A DNA stretch of 24,965 nt from an uncultured Sphingomonadales bacterium (GCA_903911985.1 CAIWFP010000353.1:1-24965), one strand, 5' to 3'; positions 12,954 through 21,230 are shown, counted from the stretch's first letter. Translations and numbers: made by a program. The notes: generated from the sequence alone by a model not told the origin.

Positions 12954-14287
12954 AGCGGTTTTCGGCGCGTGACTGGTGGTTCATCCTGCTGCTCGGCGCG
13001 ATCTACATGGCCAATTTCATCGACAGGATGATCATTTCGGTGGTGGGCGAACCCATCCGCCGTGAATTCGGCCTCAGTGATTTGCAACTGGGGGTGATGG
13101 GCGGAGTGGCCTTTTCGCTGTTCTATGGCAGCATCGGCATCCCCATCGCCCGGCTGGCCGAACGGGTGAACCGCATTGGCATCGTCGCGGTGGCAACCGC
13201 GCTATGGTCGGCGATGACGATATTGTCGGGCGCGGCGATCAGCTATCCGCAATTGCTGCTGGCCCGCATGGGGGTCGGCATTGGCGAGGCGGGCTATACG
13301 CCGCCGGTGGTTTCGATGATCGCCGACCGTTTTGACGCCAACGCCCGCGCGACGGTGTTTTCGCTGATCGCGGTTGGCGTGTCGGTGGGCGGCGCGGTGG
13401 GGGCCGTGGGTGGCGGCTGGGTCGCCCAGAACCACGGCTGGCGCGCGGCGTTTCTGGTGATGGGCGGGCCGGGGCTGGTGCTGGCGGCGCTGCTGTGGCT
13501 AACCATCCGCGAGCCATTGCGCCGCAATGCCGGGGATACTGCGCCGCCGCTGGGGCAGGTGCTGCGCCTTGTGGGGCGCTCGCGCTCGTTTGTCAGTTTC
13601 ACGGTGGGTAGTGGAATGGTGGCGCTGGTCGGGTTCGGGCTCAACCTGTTCCTGATCCCGCTGCTCATCCGCCGTTTCCACTTCGACCTCAAATCTGCGG
13701 CGCTGACCTTCGCGCTGACCTTCAGCATGGCGACGGCGCTGGGCGGCGTGGTGGGCGGGATGCTCGCCGACAGGTTTGTCACCGATCATCATCGCCGCTA
13801 CGGCCTGTTGCCGATGGGCGGCGCGGGGCTTGCCATGCCGCTCTATATGGCCGCGATCTATCAGGATGACTGGCGGATATTGGCGGGGTTGCTATTTGCC
13901 GCCACCTTCAGCCTTTACGCCTTTCTGCCGACAATCATGACGGTGACGCAGCGGCTGGTTGAGCCGCGCATGCGGGCCACGGCTTCGGCGATCCACGCCT
14001 TTGGGCAGACGGTGTTCGGCCTGGGTCTGGGTTCGGCCTTCCTTGGCGCGATGAGCGACTGGCTGGCGCGGCGGATCTATGGGGCGGGCTATGCGCAGGC
14101 TTGCCTTGCGGCCAAGGGAAAAGTCCCCTCGGCCTCGTGCGGCGTTGCCTCGGGCACCGGGCTGCAACAGGCCTTGCTGCTACTGGGCCTGTTCCTGCTG
14201 GCGGCGATCGCCTGCTACTGGATCGCGGCCCGGTCAATCGCTGGCGAGATTGCGGCCATCGAGGGACCTGGGGACGCGCCGCGCTAA
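12950..14287 (+). CDS. MFS transporter, spinster-like
   Basis: A 445-residue major facilitator with about 12 membrane spans. The first span contains NFIDR, typical of spinster-type MFS proteins. The loop 2-3 motif appears as ARLAERVNRI and its repeat in the second half as GMLADRF..HHRRY. GIGEAGYTPP is the conserved span 4/5 segment. Such carriers import or export lipophilic acids, sphingolipid-like compounds or aromatic acids across the inner membrane. Here it is the probable uptake system for the pathway substrate. The ATG at 12950 overlaps the previous stop (ATGA); longer frames lie inside the neighbouring gene. A Cys pair in a periplasmic-looking loop (about 382 and 393) could form a disulfide. 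Confidence 0.92.
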   Translation: MKRFSARDWWFILLLGAIYMANFIDRMIISVVGEPIRREFGLSDLQLGVMGGVAFSLFYGSIGIPIARLAERVNRIGIVAVATALWSAMTILSGAAISYPQLLLARMGVGIGEAGYTPPVVSMIADRFDANARATVFSLIAVGVSVGGAVGAVGGGWVAQNHGWRAAFLVMGGPGLVLAALLWLTIREPLRRNAGDTAPPLGQVLRLVGRSRSFVSFTVGSGMVALVGFGLNLFLIPLLIRRFHFDLKSAALTFALTFSMATALGGVVGGMLADRFVTDHHRRYGLLPMGGAGLAMPLYMAAIYQDDWRILAGLLFAATFSLYAFLPTIMTVTQRLVEPRMRATASAIHAFGQTVFGLGLGSAFLGAMSDWLARRIYGAGYAQACLAAKGKVPSASCGVASGTGLQQALLLLGLFLLAAIACYWIAARSIAGEIAAIEGPGDAPR

Positions 14288-14437
14288 ATCTGGCGCGGGG
14301 CGGGTGCTCCAGCTTTTCGTGCCGCAACGTTTTCGCACGATGCTCTGGCCGGGCCGCGCCGCGCTTACCTGCCGGGCGGCAGGTTGCTTGGCGCGCGGAT
14401 TGGCAAGAACGGGGCGGTTGGCGAGAGGATAGCGTGT
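14288..14437 (+). other. 150-bp gap with a short hairpin
   Basis: Between the MFS and DUF1214 genes lies a perfect inverted repeat ACCTGCC-GGGC-GGCAGGT at 14367-14384 (7-bp stem, 4-nt loop), with no T-run after it. It could attenuate transcription or bind a regulator. I see no other gene or clear promoter. Confidence 0.5.
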
Positions 14438-15625
14438 ATGGCGGGCGATGGCCTCGAATGGGAAAAGCTGATCGATGGCCTGCGGCCGCTGGGCGATGCG
14501 ATGCGCGCCCGTGTGCCCGCACGGCTGCGCGGCGATCCTCAAATCATGGCGGAATCGATGCGGCTGCTGCTGGCGGGCGTGGCGCGGGCCAGCAGCGACG
14601 CGCTGGTGGGCGACCGGCGCCACCCGATGTTCGTGCCCGAACTCAACATCGCGCAGAACATTTTTCAGCCCAATGCCGACACGATCTACAAGAGCTGCAT
14701 GATCGAGCAAGGCGGCAGCTATGTGATCAGGGGTGATCGCGGCACGGTGCGGATGGTCATTCTGGCGCAGATGGGGCCGGATACGCTGCGCACCGGCAAG
14801 CATCATCCATTGCTGGGGCAGATCGATTTCGACAGTCTGACGCTGGATGCCAATGGCCATTTCGAACTGGTGATTTCACCCGCGCGGCCCGCCGGCCACA
14901 CCGGCGATTGGCGCCCGCTTGATCCACTGTGCGAAAAGTTCATGGTCCGCATCGTCGGTTGCGACTGGGGGGTGGAGCGTGAGCCGCGCTTCGGTATCGC
15001 CCGGCTCGATGTGGACGAGGCCAGGGGGCGGCCCGGTATTGAGGCGTTGCATCATGCCTTTGGCGAAATGCCGGCGATTTCCGGGGTGTGCGCGCTGGCC
15101 TTTCCCACCCATGTCGAGGAATTGCGGGACGAGGGCCACCTTAACGCGCTCAAGATTTTCGACGTCTCGCAGATGTCGGGGCTGGCCGGGCAATTCTATT
15201 ATGAAGGCGCCTATGAACTGGCTGATGATGAAGCCCTGATCACCGAGGTCAGGGTTCCCGCCAGCTATCGCTATTGGTCGATCATTCTGACCAACGAGTT
15301 GTACGAGACGACCGACTGGTACAACAATCAGGCCAGCCTCAACGACAAGCAGGGCGTGGTCGATAGCGACGGTGTGTTCCGCACGGTCATTTCCGCGCGC
15401 GATCCGGGCGTCCACAACTGGCTCGACACATCGGGCTATCGCGCGGGCGCCATTCAGGGGCGGTGGTTCGAGGCGAGCGAGAAGCCGATGCCGTCGATCA
15501 AGAAGGTCAGGCTGGACGAGGTTTCGCACCATCTTCCCGCCGATACAAAACGCGTAACCCGCCAAGAACGCGCCATTGCCCTGCGCAATCGCCGGCTTGC
15601 CGCGCAAATGCGCATCATCTGGTAA
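14438..15625 (+). CDS. DUF1214 domain-containing protein
   Basis: A 395-residue soluble-looking protein. The C-terminal half (about 285-345) carries the DUF1214 pattern: YRYWSIILTNELYETTDWYNNQASLN, cited here only as the block around 285-310, then a DGVFRTVISARDPGVHNWLD block. There is no signal peptide. The function of this domain is not established, though it is common in catabolic clusters of sphingomonads and actinobacteria. The ATG at 14438 has GAGAGGA about 9 nt upstream; an upstream in-frame extension is less likely. The P450 gene starts 12 bp after its stop, so the two are probably co-translated and may act on the same compound. Confidence 0.88.
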   Translation: MAGDGLEWEKLIDGLRPLGDAMRARVPARLRGDPQIMAESMRLLLAGVARASSDALVGDRRHPMFVPELNIAQNIFQPNADTIYKSCMIEQGGSYVIRGDRGTVRMVILAQMGPDTLRTGKHHPLLGQIDFDSLTLDANGHFELVISPARPAGHTGDWRPLDPLCEKFMVRIVGCDWGVEREPRFGIARLDVDEARGRPGIEALHHAFGEMPAISGVCALAFPTHVEELRDEGHLNALKIFDVSQMSGLAGQFYYEGAYELADDEALITEVRVPASYRYWSIILTNELYETTDWYNNQASLNDKQGVVDSDGVFRTVISARDPGVHNWLDTSGYRAGAIQGRWFEASEKPMPSIKKVRLDEVSHHLPADTKRVTRQERAIALRNRRLAAQMRIIW

Positions 15626-15637
15626 TTGGAGTATACT

Positions 15638-16852
15638 ATGAGCACCGATACCCTGCCCGCGCATGTGCCCGCCGATATGGCGATGCGCTTGCCCTATTTC
15701 GCCCGCGAAGTGGTCAAGGACTGCCCGCAGGAAACCCTGATCCCGGAGATGCACCGCACCCTGGGGCCCATTACCTATGTCACCAACATCTTCCCGGGCG
15801 ACAAGCCGGGCTGGTTGCTGACCGGCTATGATGACACGATGGCGATGCTGCGTGATGCCGATAGCTATACCAAGAACGGCATGGGGCAGTGGTCGCAGAG
15901 CATTGGCGAAAACTGGCTGGTGGTGCCCACCGAAGTCGATCCGCCGAGCCACAATTTCTACCGCTCTGCGCTCAACCCCAATTTCTCGCCGCAGAAGATG
16001 GCGGCGATGAAGGCCGATCTGCGCCGCCGGGCCACCAGTCTCATCGAGAAGTTCGAGAACCGCAAGTCGTGCGATTTCATCAATGAGTTTTCCGAACGCT
16101 ATCCGATCTATATCGTGCTTGATCTGCTGGGTATGCCGCAGGAACGGATGGCTGAATTCCTGGTGTGGGAAAAGGAAATGCTCCATTCCAACGACTGGGA
16201 AGTGCGCAGCGGCGGCGTGCGCAAGGCGGTAGACTACCTCAAATCCGAGATCGCCGAGCGCCGCAAGAACCCGCGCGATGACTACATGACCAAGATCTTC
16301 GATTTCGAAGTCGAAAATGGCCGCAAGTGGAACGACGAGGAAGTGCTGGGCCACTGCTTCAACCTGTTCCTCGGCGGGCTGGATACGGTCACCACCATGC
16401 TGGGCAACATCTTCACCCATCTTGCCCGCTATCCCGAGCAACAGCAGGAATTGCGCGATCACCCGGAACGCATCGTGCTGGCGGTCGAGGAGTTCCTGCG
16501 GGTCTATGGCCCCGTCACCGCCTTCCGCATCGCCGCGCGCGAACTGGAAATTCACGGCCAGAAGATCATGCCGGGCGAATATGTCTCGGTCAGCACGCCA
16601 GTGGTCAATCAGGACCCCAAGCTGCATGACAACCCCTCGCAGGTGCGTTTTGACCGCAAGGCGGCGCATGTCGCGCTGGGCGGCGGCATCCACAAATGCC
16701 TCGGCATGCATCTGGCGCGGCTGGAACTGCAGACGGCGCTGGAGGAATTCCTCAAGGCCATCCCGCCGTTCCGCCTGAAGGATGGTTTCGAGCTGGGCTA
16801 TTTCGTTGGCAACATCACCTTCGTGCCCCGCCTCGAACTGCAGTGGGACTGA
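15638..16852 (+). CDS. Cytochrome P450, bacterial class I
   Basis: A 404-residue soluble P450 without a membrane anchor. The I-helix has G246-G-L-D249-T250 (the oxygen-activating acid-alcohol pair), the K-helix ExxR is E285-F-L-R288, and the heme loop is LGGGIHKCLG with Cys354 as thiolate ligand. The usual Phe seven residues before Cys is Leu347. Length and class indicate a ferredoxin-dependent monooxygenase hydroxylating a small hydrophobic molecule. The putidaredoxin-like ferredoxin at 5153-5470 is a fitting donor. The start ATG at 15638 follows GGAG by 8 nt. It is the last gene of this plus operon, followed by a strong hairpin terminator. Confidence 0.95.
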   Translation: MSTDTLPAHVPADMAMRLPYFAREVVKDCPQETLIPEMHRTLGPITYVTNIFPGDKPGWLLTGYDDTMAMLRDADSYTKNGMGQWSQSIGENWLVVPTEVDPPSHNFYRSALNPNFSPQKMAAMKADLRRRATSLIEKFENRKSCDFINEFSERYPIYIVLDLLGMPQERMAEFLVWEKEMLHSNDWEVRSGGVRKAVDYLKSEIAERRKNPRDDYMTKIFDFEVENGRKWNDEEVLGHCFNLFLGGLDTVTTMLGNIFTHLARYPEQQQELRDHPERIVLAVEEFLRVYGPVTAFRIAARELEIHGQKIMPGEYVSVSTPVVNQDPKLHDNPSQVRFDRKAAHVALGGGIHKCLGMHLARLELQTALEEFLKAIPPFRLKDGFELGYFVGNITFVPRLELQWD

Positions 16853-16885
16853 GCCTTTTTCCGTCATTTGCGATCGGGAAAGGCG

Positions 16886-16923
16886 AAAGGCCCGCGCGGC
16901 GGTTGAGCGTCGCGCGGGCCTTT
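16886..16923. terminator. Strong bidirectional hairpin terminator
   Basis: A perfect 13-bp inverted repeat: aaaggcccgcgcg (16886-16898) and cgcgcgggccttt (16911-16923) enclose a 12-nt loop. The stem ends in A and T runs, so it works in either direction. It sits between the convergent P450 and SnoaL-like genes and would insulate both operons. Confidence 0.9.
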
Positions 16924-16944
16924 CATGTCAGCTTGATCGGCGCC

Positions 16945-17391
16945 TCAGTCGGGATGCGTGTCGACATGAAAGCGTGACAGGCGCAGGGCGGCGATCTTCC
17001 ACACGCCGCCGTCGCGCCGGTAGCTCTCGTGATACTGGCCATAGCCGGTGATCGAGGCGATGCCGGGGATGGGCGATTTGCCCGGCTGCCACACAACCCG
17101 ATCCTGCATCGCCCACACGCCTTGCGCGCTATCGGCGCTGTCCAGCGTTATTTCCGGGGTGTGGACCTGATGGCTCGATGCGGCGTGGTCCACCGCAAAG
17201 CGCACTTGCGCGACGATGGCGGGGATGCCGGTGATTGGCGGATTGCCCGTGTCTTCGCGGACATCCATGACCGCATCGCCCGTGAACAGCGCGGCAAAGC
17301 CTTGCCAATCCTTGGTGTCGAGACAGCGGCAATAGCGCGCCTTTACGGCCCGGATTTCCTCAATGGCGAGCAATGTCTGCAGGGCGTCCAT
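16945..17391 (-). CDS. SnoaL-like / NTF2-fold protein (nuclear transport factor 2 family)
   Basis: A 148-residue protein of the SnoaL_4 type: an N-terminal helix with EEIRAVKARYCRCLDTKDW (11-29), then ALFTGDAVMDV, a central HQVHTPEI segment and a C-terminal strand WKIAALRLSRFHVD. The fold is shared by ketosteroid isomerase, scytalone dehydratase, the bile-acid dehydratase BaiE and dioxygenase small subunits. The Tyr in ARYCR and the HQVH histidines are candidate acid/base residues as in BaiE-like dehydratases, which is an inference. AAGGAG lies 7 nt before the ATG. It is the last gene of the minus operon, 88 bp after the MaoC gene. Confidence 0.85.
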   Translation of the reverse strand: MDALQTLLAIEEIRAVKARYCRCLDTKDWQGFAALFTGDAVMDVREDTGNPPITGIPAIVAQVRFAVDHAASSHQVHTPEITLDSADSAQGVWAMQDRVVWQPGKSPIPGIASITGYGQYHESYRRDGGVWKIAALRLSRFHVDTHPD

Positions 17392-17479
17392 GTCAATCTC
17401 CTTCGGCGCCAGTCTGCCTTGTCCGGCATCAGGACGCAGCCTGCCTTCCGACAGGTCGCTCGACGCGGCGAGCCGTCGG

Positions 17480-18343
17480 CTAGGGCGCGATGACCGCCAC
17501 GCCGTTGTCGATCACACGCATATCGCGCTCGACGGCGTCGGACCGGAAATGCAAGGCTTCGCCTTCCTGCCAGATGTGGGTGCGGATCGTGTCGCCGGGA
17601 TAGACCGGGGCGGTAAAGCGCAAGGCGATCTCGCGCAGGCGGGACGCGTCGCTGGCGGCGCAGGCGTGGATCAACGCGCGCCCGACCAGACCCATGGTGG
17701 ACAGCCCATGCAGGATCGGCCGGTCCAGCCCGGTGCCGCGCGCGGTGGCGGGATCGATATGCAGCGGATTACGGTCGCCCGAAAGGCGATAGATCGCCGC
17801 CTGCGCGCGCGTCGTCGGCAGGGTGATTTCGTAGTCCGGCGCCCGGTCGGGCACGCCGGGCAAAGCGTCCCCGGGCAGGTCGCGGGGGCCACCAAAGCCA
17901 CCGGCGCCGCGGATGAACCATGTTTCGGTCGCCTCGGCCACCAAGGTGCCGCCCGGCGTCGTCACCCGCTTGGCCGCGCGCAACATGGCGGGTTTGCCGG
18001 GCCCCTTGTCGGCAATGTCCGTCACCACCGTGTCGCCGATCAAGGCGCCGTGCGGATCGAGGGGCACGTGGATTTTCAGCCGCTGTTCGCCATGCAGAAT
18101 ATTGATCCAGTCCAGCCCCGATTGCGGGTCCATCGGCCAGAAGCCCGGCGTGCCCAGCACCAGCGCCATCGTTGGCAGGGCCTGCAATCGCCGTTCGAAC
18201 AGAAAACCCGTCTCGTCGATGTCTTCGCACAGCCCGGCGCCAACGCCCAAGGCATAGAGGATCACATCGCGCGGGTCGTAATCGTCGCGCGCCTGCGGAA
18301 TGGCGAAGCCGCGCAGCTTTGCGATATCCAGCGGCGAACTCAT
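17480..18343 (-). CDS. MaoC-like hydratase (R-specific enoyl-CoA hydratase 2 type)
   Basis: A 287-residue double hot-dog protein. The N-terminal half lacks the active-site signature. The C-terminal half has YRLSGDRNPLHIDP (185-198), the hydratase 2 motif with D190 and H195 as catalytic pair, followed by RPILHGLSTMG. The length and layout match the hydratase part of peroxisomal MFE-2 and bacterial steroid side-chain or ring hydratases. It hydrates trans-2-enoyl-CoA to (R)-3-hydroxyacyl-CoA. The ATG at 18343 overlaps the hydrolase stop (ATGA), so longer frames inside that gene are rejected. It fits the CoA-dependent part of the pathway together with the thiolase and FadJ-like genes. Confidence 0.93.
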   Translation of the reverse strand: MSSPLDIAKLRGFAIPQARDDYDPRDVILYALGVGAGLCEDIDETGFLFERRLQALPTMALVLGTPGFWPMDPQSGLDWINILHGEQRLKIHVPLDPHGALIGDTVVTDIADKGPGKPAMLRAAKRVTTPGGTLVAEATETWFIRGAGGFGGPRDLPGDALPGVPDRAPDYEITLPTTRAQAAIYRLSGDRNPLHIDPATARGTGLDRPILHGLSTMGLVGRALIHACAASDASRLREIALRFTAPVYPGDTIRTHIWQEGEALHFRSDAVERDMRVIDNGVAVIAP

Positions 18344-19269
18344 CGGGTGAGGGCCTTGCGCAGGGCGCGCAGGCTGTCGGCATCGGCGCGCTGGGTGATG
18401 GAGGCTGTCCCGGCCATGCGAAAGCCATGGAAGCAGCCGGGATAGACGATCAGCTCGGCCGGAACGCCCGCGCCGATGAGGCGTGCGGTGTAGTCGAGGC
18501 ATTCGTCGACGAACAGGTCGAGGGCTCCAACCATGATATAGGCGGCCGGCAGACCCGCAAGGTCGGTGGCATAGGCCGCGGACGCATAGGGCGAGGTCGA
18601 GGTGCCGAGGTAAACGGCCCGGCAGAATTCGCTGTTTTCGGCGCGCCAGGCGAATTCGCCGGTGAAGGGGTTGGGTGGATCGGGCAGCTTGCCGGCCAAC
18701 CGGGGCATTTCCAGATGCTGGAAGGCGATGGCGTATTCGCCGCGATCCCGCGCCATCAGGCACAGGCAGGCGGCCATCGCCCCGCCCGCGCTTTCGCCGC
18801 TGACGGCAATGCGGCTGGCATCGATGCCCAGTTGATCCGCCTGCTCATGCAGCCAGCGCAAGGCGGCATAGCCGTCTTCCATCGGGCCGGGGAACGGGGT
18901 TTCGGGGGCAAGCCGATAATCGACCGACAGCACCAGACAGCCGATTTCAGCCGCCCATTGCATCATTTGCGGCAGCGCCATTTCCGGGATGCCGAGGACA
19001 TGCCCGCCGCCGTGGAAATGCAGGATCGCCGGAGCACGGGGAGGCAGCGCATTGGGCTGGATCCGCAGGCAGCGGATCGTCCGCTCACCCTCGCCGGAGG
19101 GGATGTGAATCTCGCTGGTTTCGACCGGCAGATCGGGCAATGGCCGCATCGTCAGCATCGCGGGGATACTGGCGCGTATGGCCGGAAGGGTCTGCGCCGA
19201 CAGGTCCATCGGCGGGAAACTGTCGATCAGCGGCAGCAGTTCGGGATCAACCAGATGGCGCGTGGTCAT
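18340..19269 (-). CDS. Alpha/beta hydrolase, hormone-sensitive lipase (acetyl esterase) family
   Basis: A 309-residue alpha/beta hydrolase. HGGG (86-89) forms the oxyanion hole and GESAGG (158-163) the nucleophile elbow with S160. A VGALDLFVDE segment supplies the acidic residue, and PGCFHGF near the C-terminus supplies the His. This is the bacterial HSL/family IV pattern, with no signal peptide, so it is likely a cytoplasmic carboxylesterase or lactonase. The ATG at 19269 is chosen over a TTG 12 nt upstream. The ribosome binding site (AGAGGGG) is rather far, 12 nt. It precedes MaoC with a 4-bp overlap. Confidence 0.92.
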   Translation of the reverse strand: MTTRHLVDPELLPLIDSFPPMDLSAQTLPAIRASIPAMLTMRPLPDLPVETSEIHIPSGEGERTIRCLRIQPNALPPRAPAILHFHGGGHVLGIPEMALPQMMQWAAEIGCLVLSVDYRLAPETPFPGPMEDGYAALRWLHEQADQLGIDASRIAVSGESAGGAMAACLCLMARDRGEYAIAFQHLEMPRLAGKLPDPPNPFTGEFAWRAENSEFCRAVYLGTSTSPYASAAYATDLAGLPAAYIMVGALDLFVDECLDYTARLIGAGVPAELIVYPGCFHGFRMAGTASITQRADADSLRALRKALTR

Positions 19270-19413
19270 GGATCTGTGCAACCCCTCTTGGCGGCGGCCA
19301 TCCGGGGATGGTTCCCGCAGGCGGAAATCAACGCGTCGAGCACATGCCGTGCGCCCCTTGGCGGATGCGTTGCCGCAAGGCTCGACGCGGAAATACTGCC
19401 ATCGGATAGGAGT
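19270..19413. other. 144-bp gap holding a three-way-junction-like RNA fold
   Basis: Between the small unknown gene and the hydrolase, CGCGTCGAG (19332-19340) pairs with CTCGACGCG (19381-19389). Inside, CCTTGGCGG (19356-19364) pairs with CCGCAAGG (19373-19380) with one bulge, and CAC/GTG (19341-19343, 19349-19351) can form a third short stem. The fold lies in the leader of the hydrolase on the minus strand. It may be an attenuator, a processing site or just a terminator without T-run. Confidence 0.5.
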
Positions 19414-19644
19414 TTAGCCTAGAGCTTTCCGTCCCGCGCGCCAGCCCTTGAGCAGCAGTATCGGCATACGCAGCTTTACGCCCCATGGGAACAGCTGGAA
19501 CGCGGCCCACATGTCTTCGGGCCTGATGTGGATGGTCGCGGCCATGGTGCCCATCATCTTGCCCTTGAGCACCAGCCGGTCGCCTTCAAGGTCGATGGAC
19601 CTGACGTCCATCATTTCGACCCCCTCCTTGCTGTAGAGTTTCAT
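19414..19644 (-). CDS. Small conserved-looking protein of unknown function (76 aa)
   Basis: A 76-residue basic protein. The N-terminal half reads as beta strands (MKLYSKEG, VRSIDLEGDRLVLKGKMMG). A stretch IRPEDMWAAFQLFPWG follows, and the C-terminus is hydrophobic then basic (LRMPILLLKGWRAGRKALG). No known domain is recognised. The start at ATG 19644 overlaps the stop of the FAD oxidoreductase by 4 bp (ATGA), with AAGGTGTGCGG upstream, so it is made together with that enzyme. It could be a small partner or stabiliser of the oxidoreductase, but that is only context. Confidence 0.75.
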   Translation of the reverse strand: MKLYSKEGVEMMDVRSIDLEGDRLVLKGKMMGTMAATIHIRPEDMWAAFQLFPWGVKLRMPILLLKGWRAGRKALG

Positions 19645-21230
19645 CCGCACACCTTTTCAAAATCAAGGCCGAGATCCTCGAAAATGACCTGGGTGGCGTT
19701 GCGGCCCGGACCGCCTGTTACGCCGCCGCCGGGGTGGGTGCTGCCGCCGGTCATGTAGAGTTTGGGCACGGGCATGCGGTATTGCGCCCAGCCGGGCACG
19801 GGACGGTTGCCGCCCAGTTGCCAGCTGAAGAAGCCGATATGCTGGATGTCGCCATTGACCAGCGCATGATTGTAGCGGGTGATGTCGAGCGGGGTCATAA
19901 AGTGGGTGGCGATGATATTGTCATCGGTGAGGTTGGTGGTCTGTTCGCGCAGGTCCGCGATAAAGTCCTGGGCAACCCCGGCCCCGATCTCGTCCCATTT
20001 TTCGCGCCCGCCATCCTTCAGTTCCAGCGGCACGAAGGCATAGATGTGGATCGATCCCTTGCCTTCGGGCACGCGGGTCGGGTCGGCGCGGAATTGCTGG
20101 ACCCAGCAGGCGTAGTTGCGGTCGATATGGCCGTTTTGCAGATCGAGGAAGCCCTTGCGGAATTCCTCCACATCCGAATGGCAGCGTTCGACCCAGAAGA
20201 AATCCTCAATCTCGCCATTGCCGAATTTGAACCGGAGCGGCTCCTTGAGCGAGATGTGCACCGTCATCGGCTGGAAATCGGCATATTTGAGCGTGTTGAC
20301 ACGGTGCTGGAACCCGGCGGGCAGGTCAAATCCGGGGGTCATGTTTGGGAAAATCTGCGCGACATGGAGGCCGGCAACCACCGCCTTTCCGGCGCGGACT
20401 TCGCTGCCATCGGCCAGCTTGACCCCCCGGGCCTCGCCGCCCTCGATGAGAATTTCGCTCACCTCGGCGTTGAGCCGGATGGTGCCGCCAAAATGTTCGA
20501 AGCAGCGGACCAGCGCATCAGCCAGCGCGCCGGACCCGCCAACCGCGATGCCGGAGCCGAAGCGGTACATATAGGGCAGGATGACATAGAAGCCGAAGCC
20601 GGTGCCATTGTCGAACGGGTTCAGCATCGCCTCGGAGGCATAGCGGGCAAGGGCAATGCGGATCTTGGGGTGTTCGATCCATTCGCAGATCAGGTCCCAG
20701 GCGCTGATCGCCTGCAGGCGCATCATTTCCTGCCCCTCGGGCGAGCTGTCCATCATCATCGCCTGCATGCCGCTGGTGGGCGGCACCGAATACATGCCCA
20801 TCACCAGCATATCCATCGTCTGATCGACCTGCGCGCAGAAACGGCGGAAGTTGTCGGCATCCTTGGGGGAAAGTTTCGCCATCGACGCGCAGGTGCGATC
20901 GAGGTCGCTCCAGAATTCAAGCACCGTGTCATCATCAAAGGCCAGCGCGGTCATCTTTTCGGGCGCGGCATATTGCAGGCCAAACTCCGCCAGCAACCCT
21001 AGTTCGTCGTTGCGGATCAACGGATTGCCCATCAGCATCGAATGCGAAACCGAGCACACATCCTGATGGAACCCGGCTCCGGTGAACTCCTGGTTGGTGG
21101 CAACGCTGCCGCCGGGTTTCTCCTTGCGCTCGACGATGCAGACTTTTTGCCCGGCCTTGGCCAGATAGCAGCCCACGATCAGCGCATTGTGGCCCGCGCC
21201 GGCGATTACGACATCATAGGATTCGGCCAT
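19641..21230 (-). CDS. NAD(P)/FAD-dependent oxidoreductase, phytoene-desaturase/PYROXD2 family
   Basis: A 529-residue flavoprotein. The N-terminal dinucleotide fold is VVIAGAGHNALIVG (7-20), with E34 (VERKEKPGG) binding the FAD ribose. GGSGALADAL marks the amine-oxidase/CrtI-like FAD domain in the middle. The C-terminal TGGSTHPGGGVTGGPGRNA is the characteristic FAD-contact motif of phytoene-desaturase-like enzymes. The family dehydrogenates C-C bonds in isoprenoid or alicyclic substrates. Here it may desaturate a ring, which is inferred from context. AGGAGGAA lies just upstream of the ATG. It leads the minus operon and diverges from the TetR pair. Confidence 0.92.
   Translation of the reverse strand: MAESYDVVIAGAGHNALIVGCYLAKAGQKVCIVERKEKPGGSVATNQEFTGAGFHQDVCSVSHSMLMGNPLIRNDELGLLAEFGLQYAAPEKMTALAFDDDTVLEFWSDLDRTCASMAKLSPKDADNFRRFCAQVDQTMDMLVMGMYSVPPTSGMQAMMMDSSPEGQEMMRLQAISAWDLICEWIEHPKIRIALARYASEAMLNPFDNGTGFGFYVILPYMYRFGSGIAVGGSGALADALVRCFEHFGGTIRLNAEVSEILIEGGEARGVKLADGSEVRAGKAVVAGLHVAQIFPNMTPGFDLPAGFQHRVNTLKYADFQPMTVHISLKEPLRFKFGNGEIEDFFWVERCHSDVEEFRKGFLDLQNGHIDRNYACWVQQFRADPTRVPEGKGSIHIYAFVPLELKDGGREKWDEIGAGVAQDFIADLREQTTNLTDDNIIATHFMTPLDITRYNHALVNGDIQHIGFFSWQLGGNRPVPGWAQYRMPVPKLYMTGGSTHPGGGVTGGPGRNATQVIFEDLGLDFEKVCG

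Noticed and set aside
16853..16944. CRISPR-like or mobile-element end at the palindrome after the P450
   Set aside because: A single perfect hairpin with A/T-flanked stem between convergent genes is fully explained as a bidirectional terminator.
18344..18763. Longer start for the MaoC hydratase
   Set aside because: It overlaps the alpha/beta hydrolase coding region; the ATG at 18343 with 4-bp overlap fits the operon style.
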